Shown piece after piece: positions 51,896-59,761 of a stretch of DNA of 64,000 bases. A program made the position numbers and the translations under genes. Location: contig JAEXNT010000030.1 of assembly GCA_023439545.1 (NCBI GenBank), positions 69,058 through 133,057 on the forward strand, given 5' to 3'. The DNA comes from Bacillota bacterium. GTDB lineage: Bacteria > Bacillota > Clostridia > Acetivibrionales > DTU013. Numbering within the stretch: the stretch's first letter is position 1; every line of letters begins with the position of its first letter. Under the pieces are notes generated by a model. That model saw only the letters and a list, made by a program, of their open reading frames with translations. It searched no databases and was not told the DNA's origin.

Positions 51896-53482
51896 TTACA
51901 GGTCATTGCCTGCATATGACAGGTTAAAGCTCTTATTTATCAATGGGAAATCAGGCACGATGTTGCCTCTCACTGCGAGGCACACAGCCGGCCAGTTGCA
52001 GAAAGACGGCGTCCTGATCTTGTACCTGAATAGCCTGCCGGCTTCGCCCATCATTACAAAATGAACATTCTCGCCTCTGGGCGCTTCAGTTATACCGAAG
52101 GCATGGCTGTATGGCTTTATATCGGGCAAGTTCTCGTACAGCCTGCCCTGGGGCATGCCATTTATCGCTTTGCCGATAAGGTCTATCGATTCCAGGCATT
52201 CTTCCAGCTTTACATTCATCCTGCAGTTCACATCGCCATTTTTATGTTCAGGTACCGTGAAATCCAACTCGCCGTAAGCGGCATAAGGGAAGCTCTTTCG
52301 TATGTCATGACGCACGCCCGAGGCTCTGCCTGCCGGACCAACGATATTGAGGTCCTGCGCCGCCTCAGTTGAAAGCACGCCTGTATTTTCTACCCTGTCG
52401 ATAAACAGGCTGTTGGCATTGATGATATCGATCGTATCTTTAATTTCGGCCTTTATCCTGTCCAAAAGCTCCAAAACCCTTGCTTCTCTGCCCGCTATGA
52501 ACTCTTTCCTTACGCCGCCCGGTTTGTTGACATTCCGCAGGAACCTCATCCCGCAAAGCTGATCCGCTATTTGATAGCTCCATCCGCGTAGCATCCTGAA
52601 TTGGAAGGCCGCAAACCCGTAGGCGGTATCCAGGCAAATACCCGCCAGATCTCCGAGGTGGCTCGTCAGCCTTTCAAGCTCCGCAAAGACTACCCTTGTA
52701 TATCTTGCACGCGCCGGAACTTCGATCCCGGCCATTTGTTCGATCGCCTGGCAATAAGCCAGAGAGTTGGCAATTGTCTCGTCCCCTGAAATGCGTTCCG
52801 AAATGAAAAGGCATTTTTCTATCGTTTCGCCTTCGCACATTTTTTCAATACCCTTGTGAACGAAATACAGCTGCGCCTCCAGGTTGATTATGGGCTCGCC
52901 CGCAACGCTGAAACGGAAGTGGCCTGGTTCAATAATGCCTGCGTGGACAGGCCCTACGGGTATCTCGTATACTCCTTCTCCTTCGACTCTTTTGAACTGT
53001 ATCCCCACATTGGCCTTTTCCGGTTTGCTTTTGCCGTCGAAATCCTTCCTCAGCGGGTAGCTGCCCTCGGGCCAGTTGCTGTGGAACACCAGCCTTCTCG
53101 GATCAGGGTGATCCTGGGGCGTCAGTCCGTACATATCCTGTATCTCCCTTTCGTACAGGGCTGCCGCATGAACGGTAGAACAGATTGAATGGAAAGACAT
53201 ATTTTCTTCGCCATGCAGAGTTTTCACCGTCAGCAGCCGTCCTTCAGCCCTGTTCGCGAACACGTAGTAAATGACGAATTTCCCTGCTTCAAGCTTCCTC
53301 TCATCAGATCCGAACATGGAGACCAGCTGATACCCCATGTCCCGGTTGATGTAGGTACATATCCCGCTAATATGCTGAGGGTCGGCTTCCAGGCAGCTTT
53401 CTTTTTTGTCGGGTGAAGTCCGATTATAAATATATTCCGTGAATTCATCAGTCAATTTTTTTATATCGTCATCAATCATCAT
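51896..53482 (-). CDS. Hydrogenase-related large subunit lacking Ni-Fe ligands (Ehr type; NuoC-NuoD fusion)
   Basis: A 528-residue HycE/HyfG-like protein: a NuoC-like part (about 1-160) joined to a NuoD/NiFe-large-subunit part. In true hydrogenases the first metal motif reads ERxCGxC; here it is ERISGDE, with S232 and E235 in place of the cysteines. The C-terminal DPCxxC is replaced by NLSYAGN, so S522 and G525 stand where the other two ligands would be. It cannot hold a standard Ni-Fe site. The fold and neighbours place it in the energy-converting hydrogenase-related (Ehr) group. ATG 53482 follows GGAGG and sits just after the stop of the gene before. Confidence 0.9.
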   Translation of the reverse strand: MMIDDDIKKLTDEFTEYIYNRTSPDKKESCLEADPQHISGICTYINRDMGYQLVSMFGSDERKLEAGKFVIYYVFANRAEGRLLTVKTLHGEENMSFHSICSTVHAAALYEREIQDMYGLTPQDHPDPRRLVFHSNWPEGSYPLRKDFDGKSKPEKANVGIQFKRVEGEGVYEIPVGPVHAGIIEPGHFRFSVAGEPIINLEAQLYFVHKGIEKMCEGETIEKCLFISERISGDETIANSLAYCQAIEQMAGIEVPARARYTRVVFAELERLTSHLGDLAGICLDTAYGFAAFQFRMLRGWSYQIADQLCGMRFLRNVNKPGGVRKEFIAGREARVLELLDRIKAEIKDTIDIINANSLFIDRVENTGVLSTEAAQDLNIVGPAGRASGVRHDIRKSFPYAAYGELDFTVPEHKNGDVNCRMNVKLEECLESIDLIGKAINGMPQGRLYENLPDIKPYSHAFGITEAPRGENVHFVMMGEAGRLFRYKIRTPSFCNWPAVCLAVRGNIVPDFPLINKSFNLSYAGNDL

Positions 53483-53483
53483 T

Positions 53484-55019
53484 TCATCCTCCGATAATGA
53501 TCCGCCGGGCATTCTCAAGCAGCTCCCTCAACGCTGCCGGCATATAGAGCCCCATCGTCAGTGTCGCAGCCAGAAGCGTGACGATAACGGCAGCTCCGGC
53601 AATGTTGGTCTCACGCGGAGATTCCGCCGCCGCAGTAGATTCCGTGGCAGCAACCGCTTCTCGGGCGGCAGCCGTTTCTTCGATGGCGCCGGCTTCGCCG
53701 TCCTTCCTCCAGAACATTCTGAACAGGACGGATGCGATACCCGCAAATATAACGGCAAAAAGAACAGCTAAAACCGAGCCGAGCAGGTAACGTCTTTCCT
53801 CGAATATCGCCGCTAAGATATTGAATTCGCTGGCAAATACGCTGAACGGCGGCGTTCCCGCGATTGCAAACAGCCCCAGGAACATCACCGTTCCGGTGAC
53901 CGGCAAAGCCCTCAGGAGGCCTTTGACCTTTGATATCTCGCGCGTGCCGTATTTTTGTAATATGCTGCCTGAAGACAGGAACAGCATCGATTTCGTAAAT
54001 GAATGATTAATCATATGGAACAGCGCCCCGAAAACCGCCGCCGGCGTGAACAAACCTATTGCAACCGCGATGATGCCCATATGTTCTATGCTCGAATATG
54101 CGAGGAGTCTCTTGTAATCCTTCTGCGTAAGGATGAATATGGCTGCCGTCACTATCGAGAGAATACCCGCAGCGATCAGTATCCTTCCGGTAAACAGGCT
54201 GCTCCCCTGATTCCTGTTCACTATGGAAACCGTTCTGATGATAGCATACATAGCGCTGTTCAGCAGCACGCCCGACAGCAGCGCGCTTATAGGAGACGGA
54301 GCCTGGCTGTGAGCGTCGGGCAGCCAGGTATGCATCGGCGCAAGGCCTGCCTTTGTACCGAAGCCTATAAGTATGAATATGAACGCGAGACGCAGCACAG
54401 GCCCGTTCAGTTTTCCGGCATTGCCGTAAAGAGCGGTCCAATTCAGGAGCTGTGAGCCCTCTATAGAACCTGAGGACGACATGTGCAGGAAAATTATGCC
54501 GAGCATTGCTATGGCAATACCCACGGAACAGATGATTACATACTTCCATGTAGCTTCGATCGCCTGCTTGTCGTTGTAAAAACCGACGAGGAACGCAGAA
54601 GCAAGAGTCGTAGCCTCTATTGCGATCCACATGACGCCCATGTTTCTGACGCTCAAGGCAAGGACCATTGTGAACATGAATATGTACATCAGCATGTAAT
54701 ACAGGTTTACTTTTACCGCCGCAATTTTGCCGTGTTTGAGCTCCTCCTCCACATAACCGATGGAAAAAACGGCGGCAAAAAAGCCGATTATCAGTACTAT
54801 ATCAAGTATGATAACGCTCAGGGCATCCAAATAGAAAATACCGCCCAACCAACTGTATTCGAGCGTCTTTCCCGACAGAACTCCGGCTGTCGTGAAAGCG
54901 GCGGCAGGCAGCATCAAGGCTGAAACTATCAAACTGACCGCATGCAGTATCCTTCTGTTTTTAACTATTGCAAAAACCGGCACTGACGCTACCGGTATTA
55001 TCCAAAGCAGGAACCCCAT
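53484..55019 (-). CDS. HyfF-like proton-pumping antiporter subunit
   Basis: A 511-residue membrane subunit of the Mrp/NuoL-M-N family with about 14 helices. Antiporter motifs are visible: KAGLAPMHTWLPDAHS (the helix-7/8 region), the conserved lysine in LTQKDYKRLLAYSS and IEHMGII. A low-complexity Ala/Glu/Thr linker (residues ~435-470, AAESTAAAE-like) precedes the last helix and is unusual. It should carry protons or sodium across the membrane in the Ehr complex. Order: hyfB, C, E, F, large, small. Confidence 0.9.
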   Translation of the reverse strand: MGFLLWIIPVASVPVFAIVKNRRILHAVSLIVSALMLPAAAFTTAGVLSGKTLEYSWLGGIFYLDALSVIILDIVLIIGFFAAVFSIGYVEEELKHGKIAAVKVNLYYMLMYIFMFTMVLALSVRNMGVMWIAIEATTLASAFLVGFYNDKQAIEATWKYVIICSVGIAIAMLGIIFLHMSSSGSIEGSQLLNWTALYGNAGKLNGPVLRLAFIFILIGFGTKAGLAPMHTWLPDAHSQAPSPISALLSGVLLNSAMYAIIRTVSIVNRNQGSSLFTGRILIAAGILSIVTAAIFILTQKDYKRLLAYSSIEHMGIIAVAIGLFTPAAVFGALFHMINHSFTKSMLFLSSGSILQKYGTREISKVKGLLRALPVTGTVMFLGLFAIAGTPPFSVFASEFNILAAIFEERRYLLGSVLAVLFAVIFAGIASVLFRMFWRKDGEAGAIEETAAAREAVAATESTAAAESPRETNIAGAAVIVTLLAATLTMGLYMPAALRELLENARRIIIGG

Positions 55020-55023
55020 CTTC

Positions 55024-55680
55024 TCAACCCCGTAAATTCTTCAATTTATTGATATCTATAGAGTCAAATTTCTCATTTATCTTGAAAACGATTATTCCCA
55101 TTATCAAAACCGCAGTGATAATATCTATGAATACGCCTATATCGACTATGAAAGGCATCCCGTTGGTCGAAAACAGCGCAGTTATGAATATTCCGTTTTC
55201 GATAACAAGGAAACCGACTATCTGTCCTATTGCCTTTCTTCGGCTTATCATAAAGAACAGTCCGATCAGTACCAGTGAAATCGAATTGACCACCTGGGCA
55301 TTCATAATGCCCTCCGAGCTTCCGGCCACTCTTGAAACGGAGAAATATGAAAATACCACGAGGCCGCAGCAGATCAGGATAAGCAGCGGGATATTCAGGA
55401 AGAAATCCTTTTCCACCTTGTATTCGACACCAGAAAACGTCTTGTGCAGAAGGTTCGGGATATAGATGACCTTCAGCGCTACTATGATGACCGATACGAC
55501 CAAAACGTCGCAGCTTCCGTCGGCAATGACGCTCCTTATTCCCATGATTCCTGCCGTCAGAGCTATAAGCGCAGATTGCAGCCTGAATGTCCCGATATAC
55601 GATTTGATCCTTTTATTGGCCATCAGCATGAAGGACGTCAACAGTATCAATACCGATAAAATCTGGTTATAATTCTCCAC
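55024..55680 (-). CDS. HyfE-like membrane subunit
   Basis: A 218-residue membrane protein with about six helices, resembling HyfE and related to the NuoK/MrpC line. The helix carrying the polar pair (GFLVIENGIF with Glu) is typical. It connects the antiporter-like subunits to the NuoH-like anchor. GTG at 55680 is the start, with GGAGG 5 nt upstream. It lies 4 bp before the HyfF gene and 2 bp after the HyfC gene, so the operon is tightly packed. Confidence 0.85.
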   Translation of the reverse strand: MENYNQILSVLILLTSFMLMANKRIKSYIGTFRLQSALIALTAGIMGIRSVIADGSCDVLVVSVIIVALKVIYIPNLLHKTFSGVEYKVEKDFFLNIPLLILICCGLVVFSYFSVSRVAGSSEGIMNAQVVNSISLVLIGLFFMISRRKAIGQIVGFLVIENGIFITALFSTNGMPFIVDIGVFIDIITAVLIMGIIVFKINEKFDSIDINKLKNLRG

Positions 55681-55682
55681 GA

Positions 55683-56630
55683 TTACCTCCAGAGCACAAA
55701 GTATTCCAAAAATCCGATAAAGGCCAGGATGAAGGACAGCGCGGCAAGGTTAGGCACGCTGAAAAACCTGAACTTTACGGTGTTAACTTCAATAACTGCA
55801 ATCAATACGGCCGCCGCTATCACCTTTATGACATACAGCAGCAGTGATACCGCAACGGCGCCGATTCCGGCAAAGGTGACCAGTTGGTCGAGCGGCAGGC
55901 ATATATTGACCAGCAGCGTTATGAAGACCAGTTGCTTTATGGATGCGCCAAGCTCCATCATTGCCAGATGCCTGCCTGAATACTCGAGGATCATTGCTTC
56001 ATGCACCATTGTCAGTTCGAGGTGTGTGGACGGATCGTCCACCGGTATCCTGGAGGTCTCGGCAATTATGATTATGAGCGTCGCCAGGAAGACCATTACG
56101 AAAACCGGTTGGGCCATCGGAGCAGTCATGCCCTTAACGGCAGCCATTATTCCGCCGATGGACGTAGTCCCTGCAACAAGCCCGGTTGTGAACAGCGTTA
56201 TCATTATGGAAGGTTCCATGAGCGAGGATATCATCGCTTCCCTGCTGCTGCCCATACCGCCGAAGGTGCTGCCCGTATCAAGCCCCGCAAGCATCATGAA
56301 AAACCGTCCCAGCGCCAGCAGATAGACCAGCAGTATTATATCGCCGGTAAATCCGGCATGCGAAACAAGAGTAGTAGCCGGTACCATCAGCCCTGCTCCG
56401 AGGGCGGTCGTAATAACCACGTAAGGCGTCGCCTTGAATATCCAGGAAGACGTTTCCGAGACGACCGAGTTCTTTTTCATCAGTTTGAACAGGTCGAAGT
56501 ACATCTGAAGCAGCGGAGCGCCTTTCCTCTTCTGTGTAAACGCCTTGACCTTCTTTATGACGCCGTTCACCAGAGGCGCGACAAGTATGATTATCAGCAA
56601 CTGCAGGATACCGTATATAAGGCTGTTCAT
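55683..56630 (-). CDS. HyfC/NuoH-like membrane anchor subunit
   Basis: A 315-residue membrane protein with eight helices of the NuoH/HycD/EchB family. The charged cytosolic loop motifs ETSRIPVDDPSTHLELTMVHEAMILEY (given here as the region 185-215) and AQPVFV match the quinone-site loop of complex I, used in Ehr/Hyf complexes to couple the peripheral arm to proton movement. ATG 56630 follows AGGAG. Confidence 0.93.
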   Translation of the reverse strand: MNSLIYGILQLLIIILVAPLVNGVIKKVKAFTQKRKGAPLLQMYFDLFKLMKKNSVVSETSSWIFKATPYVVITTALGAGLMVPATTLVSHAGFTGDIILLVYLLALGRFFMMLAGLDTGSTFGGMGSSREAMISSLMEPSIMITLFTTGLVAGTTSIGGIMAAVKGMTAPMAQPVFVMVFLATLIIIIAETSRIPVDDPSTHLELTMVHEAMILEYSGRHLAMMELGASIKQLVFITLLVNICLPLDQLVTFAGIGAVAVSLLLYVIKVIAAAVLIAVIEVNTVKFRFFSVPNLAALSFILAFIGFLEYFVLWR

Positions 56631-56642
56631 TTCATTTTCTCC

Positions 56643-58685
56643 TCATGCGATCCTGTTATAGAGCATAAGCGCCAGGACTGCAACGAATATATAGATCAGA
56701 TATCTGTGTACGCTGCCCGTCTGAACGGCGAACTTCATTCTTCTGGAAAGGTCGGTTATCATTTTTACAACCGGAGCGTATACATATTTTTCGAATATCG
56801 GTTCAGTCGAAGTGGTGTATTCCATACTTTCCGGATGGTATTGATAATTCCCGCCTATCTTGAGCTCTCTGGAAGGCCTGAACAATATTCGGAAAACTAT
56901 CTGTACCGGCTTGGAAAAGCCGGTAGCGGTATACTGCATCCTGGAATTCAGCGCTTCAAACCCGCAGTCCCAGGTGCCGTATTTTCTTTCGAGATATTTT
57001 CCTCCAACAAGCCTCAGTACTATGAATGTCAATATCAGCAGTGCCGTGAGCGCGGCAATTATCTGAAGCGGAGAAATCGAGTTTCCCGTTGCGGCTGCCG
57101 GATAATCCGCCAGCATAAACAATCCTTCCAAATGACAGGCGATCGACTTCCCTGCCAGTTCCGTGACCAACCCGTCGGTGAGCTTCAGGAACAGTGAAGG
57201 GAAAACGCCCAATATCAGGCAGGGTACGATCAGCAAGCCCATTCCCGTATACATTACGGGGCTTACTTCCCTGGCATGGGCGGCATGTTCCGTTCTGCCA
57301 AGTCCCAGGAAGGATATCCCGAACAGCTTGACAAAGCTTGCAGCAGCAAGCGCCCCTGCAATTGCAAGCGCTGCAACCGCAACGATCGCCGCTATATTCA
57401 GTACGGCCTGTCCTTTCCCTATGGTTCCGAAAATGGATTGCAGTGTCAGCCATTCGCTTGCGAAGCCGTTGAAAGGTACAACAGAAGAAATGGCGAGGGA
57501 GCCTCCAAGCATGAACACCGCCGTTACAGGCATTTTCTTGATCAGCCCGCCAAGCTGTTCCATTTCGAGCGTATGCGTCGAATGCTGTATAGAGCCCGCT
57601 CCAAGGAACAGGCCGCCCTTGAAGAGCGTGTGGTTGAGCGTATGGAACAGCGCGGCACAGAGCGCCAGAGCGCCTATAGTTTGGCTGCCTTTTGCGAAAG
57701 CTATGAAGGCTATGCCCAAACCGATGAATATGATCCCTATATTTTCAATACTGCTGTATGCGAGCAGCTTTTTTATATTAACCTCGACAAAGGCATATGC
57801 TACTCCCAGCACGGCTGAAACCATGCCAAGTATCAGCAGCGTCATGCCCCACCATGTATTATCGACGCCCAGGTATACAAGCACGAATCTCAAAAGCCCG
57901 TATACGGCGGTCTTTATCATGATACCCGACATGAGAGCCGATACGTTTCCCGGCGCCGCCGGATGCGCGTAAGGCAGCCAGATATGCAGCGGTATGACGC
58001 CGGCTTTCACTCCGAAACCGATAAGGAACAGTATAAACATAATATTCCTCGCAGGCTGCGGTATTGCGGACGAGTCGCCGGACAGCTCGAAGGATTTCGT
58101 ATATGCGTACATCATCATAAACGCAATCATCAAAAACGCGGCGCCTATATGCGTCATTATTATGTAAATCATTCCGGCCTTTTGCTTTTCAGTATGTTCC
58201 GATTCAAAAACGACGAGGTAATAGGAGAGAAGCGCCATGACTTCCCAGGCTATATAGAAAAATACCGCATTTGAGGACGTTAGGACGAAAAACATTGAAA
58301 GAATGAAGGTTGAAAAAAGGAACTGAAACAGGCCTACATTTCTCTTGCCATAAAAATGTGATACGTAACCTATGGAATAAATCGAAACACAGAAGACCAG
58401 TATGCAAAGCCCCAGTATGAAAAATGCCGACAGACGGTCGAATGTCAAATTGAATGAAATAACAGGAACTGTTGTATCAACCGACATTATGGCGAGTCTT
58501 TCCCCTCCGGACAACAGGTGTCGGACCGAAGCAAATATCCCCGAAACCGATGCTGCCATACAAAGAATATTCGACGCCGTATTGCTGAGTTTTTGCCAAT
58601 GCGAGAAAACCAACGCAGCCGCTGCTGCAGATATGAACAATATTATCGATGCCCCGAACAGCGTACCGACTGCCGGAATAACCAT
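56643..58685 (-). CDS. HyfB-like proton-pumping antiporter subunit
   Basis: A 680-residue membrane protein of the NuoL/HyfB type with about 16 helices; it heads the operon. The antiporter core shows GVIPLHIWLPYAHPAAP and the key lysine in VNIKKLLAYSSIENIGII. The C-terminal ~110 residues contain YLERKYGTWDCGFEAL, found in HycC/HyfB-type subunits. ATG 58685 follows GGGGGAT. Together with the HyfF subunit the complex has two pumping modules. Confidence 0.93.
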   Translation of the reverse strand: MVIPAVGTLFGASIILFISAAAAALVFSHWQKLSNTASNILCMAASVSGIFASVRHLLSGGERLAIMSVDTTVPVISFNLTFDRLSAFFILGLCILVFCVSIYSIGYVSHFYGKRNVGLFQFLFSTFILSMFFVLTSSNAVFFYIAWEVMALLSYYLVVFESEHTEKQKAGMIYIIMTHIGAAFLMIAFMMMYAYTKSFELSGDSSAIPQPARNIMFILFLIGFGVKAGVIPLHIWLPYAHPAAPGNVSALMSGIMIKTAVYGLLRFVLVYLGVDNTWWGMTLLILGMVSAVLGVAYAFVEVNIKKLLAYSSIENIGIIFIGLGIAFIAFAKGSQTIGALALCAALFHTLNHTLFKGGLFLGAGSIQHSTHTLEMEQLGGLIKKMPVTAVFMLGGSLAISSVVPFNGFASEWLTLQSIFGTIGKGQAVLNIAAIVAVAALAIAGALAAASFVKLFGISFLGLGRTEHAAHAREVSPVMYTGMGLLIVPCLILGVFPSLFLKLTDGLVTELAGKSIACHLEGLFMLADYPAAATGNSISPLQIIAALTALLILTFIVLRLVGGKYLERKYGTWDCGFEALNSRMQYTATGFSKPVQIVFRILFRPSRELKIGGNYQYHPESMEYTTSTEPIFEKYVYAPVVKMITDLSRRMKFAVQTGSVHRYLIYIFVAVLALMLYNRIA

Positions 58686-58757
58686 CCAAAAATCCCCCTA
58701 AAGGCTCGAGTAGATAAAACAAGCAATTTTTCTAGGCTTTAACAAAGCCACTTTCGT

Positions 58758-58786
58758 ATAGTAGCACTTCCGCCAGTGCACGTCAA
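58758..58786 (-). promoter_or_regulatory. Promoter of the Ehr operon with internal dyad
   Basis: On the minus strand TTGACG (58781-58786) and TACTAT (58758-58763) have a 17-bp spacer. The spacer carries GCACT/AGTGC arms (58764-58768 and 58775-58779), a possible regulator site. The region between this operon and the MerR gene is 237 bp long. Confidence 0.6.
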
Positions 58787-58868
58787 TGATCAAACTGTCC
58801 AAAATGGCACATTTACTATTGCAACAAGAAGTTACCTTTTCATTTTACAAAGGTTGAGATAAAAACCC

Positions 58869-58899
58869 TTGACATTGACGTAGCGTAAACGTCTATAAT
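58869..58899 (+). promoter_or_regulatory. MerR-type promoter (19-bp spacer) of the TipAS regulator
   Basis: TTGACA (58869-58874) and TATAAT (58894-58899), both perfect, are 19 bp apart. The spacer holds the dyad GACGT-N7-ACGTC (58877-58881 and 58889-58893), as in MerR-controlled promoters. AGGAGG at 58911-58916 serves ATG 58923. Confidence 0.85.
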
Positions 58900-58922
58900 A
58901 CAAAATGTCAGGAGGGATGCCA

Positions 58923-59678
58923 ATGGAATACACCATAAATAAGCTGGCAAAGATGGCTGGCGTTAGTACGCGGACGCTACGATGGTACGATGAATGCGGT
59001 CTGTTGAAACCGCGACGGATAAGTTCGAACGGCTACCGCGTTTACGGACAATCCGAGATAGACCGTTTACAGCAAATCATGTTCTACCGGGAGTTGGGCG
59101 TTGAACTATCAGAGATAGGACATATACTGTCTTCCAGCGATTTTGACGGCCTTGCCGCACTGCAAAGCCACTATGAGGCATTATGCTCCAGAAGGGAACA
59201 GATAAACGTCCTCATAAAAAATGTGGAAAACAGTATTAAAGCGATGAAAGGAGAAAACACAATGTCAGACAATGAAAAATTCGAGGGTTTCAAGCAAAAG
59301 CTCGTAGATGATAACGAGGCTAAGTATGGTGAAGAAATACGAGCCAAATACGGAAACGACTCCGTTGACCGTTCCAACGCCAAAGTAAAGGGAATGACGA
59401 AAGAGCAGTATGCTGAAATTGAAAGGTTGACGCAAGTGGTTAATGAAACGCTTAAAGCAGCATTTGAGCAGGGTGATCCGACGAGTGAACTGGCTCAGAA
59501 AGCCTGCGAACTGCATAAGCGCTGGCTATGCTATTTTTGGGACGGTTACAGCAAGGAAGCTCATCTTGGCGTGACACAGATGTATGTGGACGACCCGCGC
59601 TTTACGGAATACTATGACAAAATTGCAACTGGTTGTGCTGTGTTCCTGCGTGACGCTGTGAAATTTTTCTGTTCATAG
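58923..59678 (+). CDS. MerR-family regulator with TipAS antibiotic-binding domain
   Basis: A 251-residue transcription activator. Residues 1-70 are the MerR HTH (TRTLRWYDECGLLKP, NGYRVY), 75-115 a coiled-coil dimer helix, and ~120-250 a TipAS domain, which traps thiopeptide-like and other drugs. TipAS features include KRWLCYFW and TQMYVDDPRFTEYYDK. ATG at 124 (within NTMSDNEK) could give a short TipAS-only form, as in TipA. It likely senses a toxic compound and activates its own promoter and perhaps the ABC exporter pair beyond. Confidence 0.93.
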   Translation: MEYTINKLAKMAGVSTRTLRWYDECGLLKPRRISSNGYRVYGQSEIDRLQQIMFYRELGVELSEIGHILSSSDFDGLAALQSHYEALCSRREQINVLIKNVENSIKAMKGENTMSDNEKFEGFKQKLVDDNEAKYGEEIRAKYGNDSVDRSNAKVKGMTKEQYAEIERLTQVVNETLKAAFEQGDPTSELAQKACELHKRWLCYFWDGYSKEAHLGVTQMYVDDPRFTEYYDKIATGCAVFLRDAVKFFCS

Positions 59679-59688
59679 CAAAATGATG

Positions 59689-59749
59689 ACAATGGGGCTG
59701 TCCGGTAGTTGAGTGAATGCACTTATATAGCGCCGGACAGCCCCGTTGT
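59689..59749. terminator. Long hairpin between the regulator and ABC genes
   Basis: ACAATGGGGCTGTCCGG (59689-59705) pairs over 17 bp with 59733-59749 (one T-G pair). The loop is 27 nt. The T-run is weak on both strands, so it may act as an insulator for convergent transcripts. Confidence 0.65.
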
Positions 59750-59761
59750 CGGTTTAATTCA

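Noticed and set aside
51896..53482. A working Ni-Fe hydrogenase large subunit
   Set aside because: The four metal-binding cysteines are replaced at both motifs, so it is annotated as a hydrogenase-related protein.
56001..57197. 398-codon open frame antisense to the HyfC and HyfB genes
   Set aside because: Arginine/His/Tyr-rich translation, no start signal, and the opposite strand encodes clear NuoH/NuoL-type proteins.
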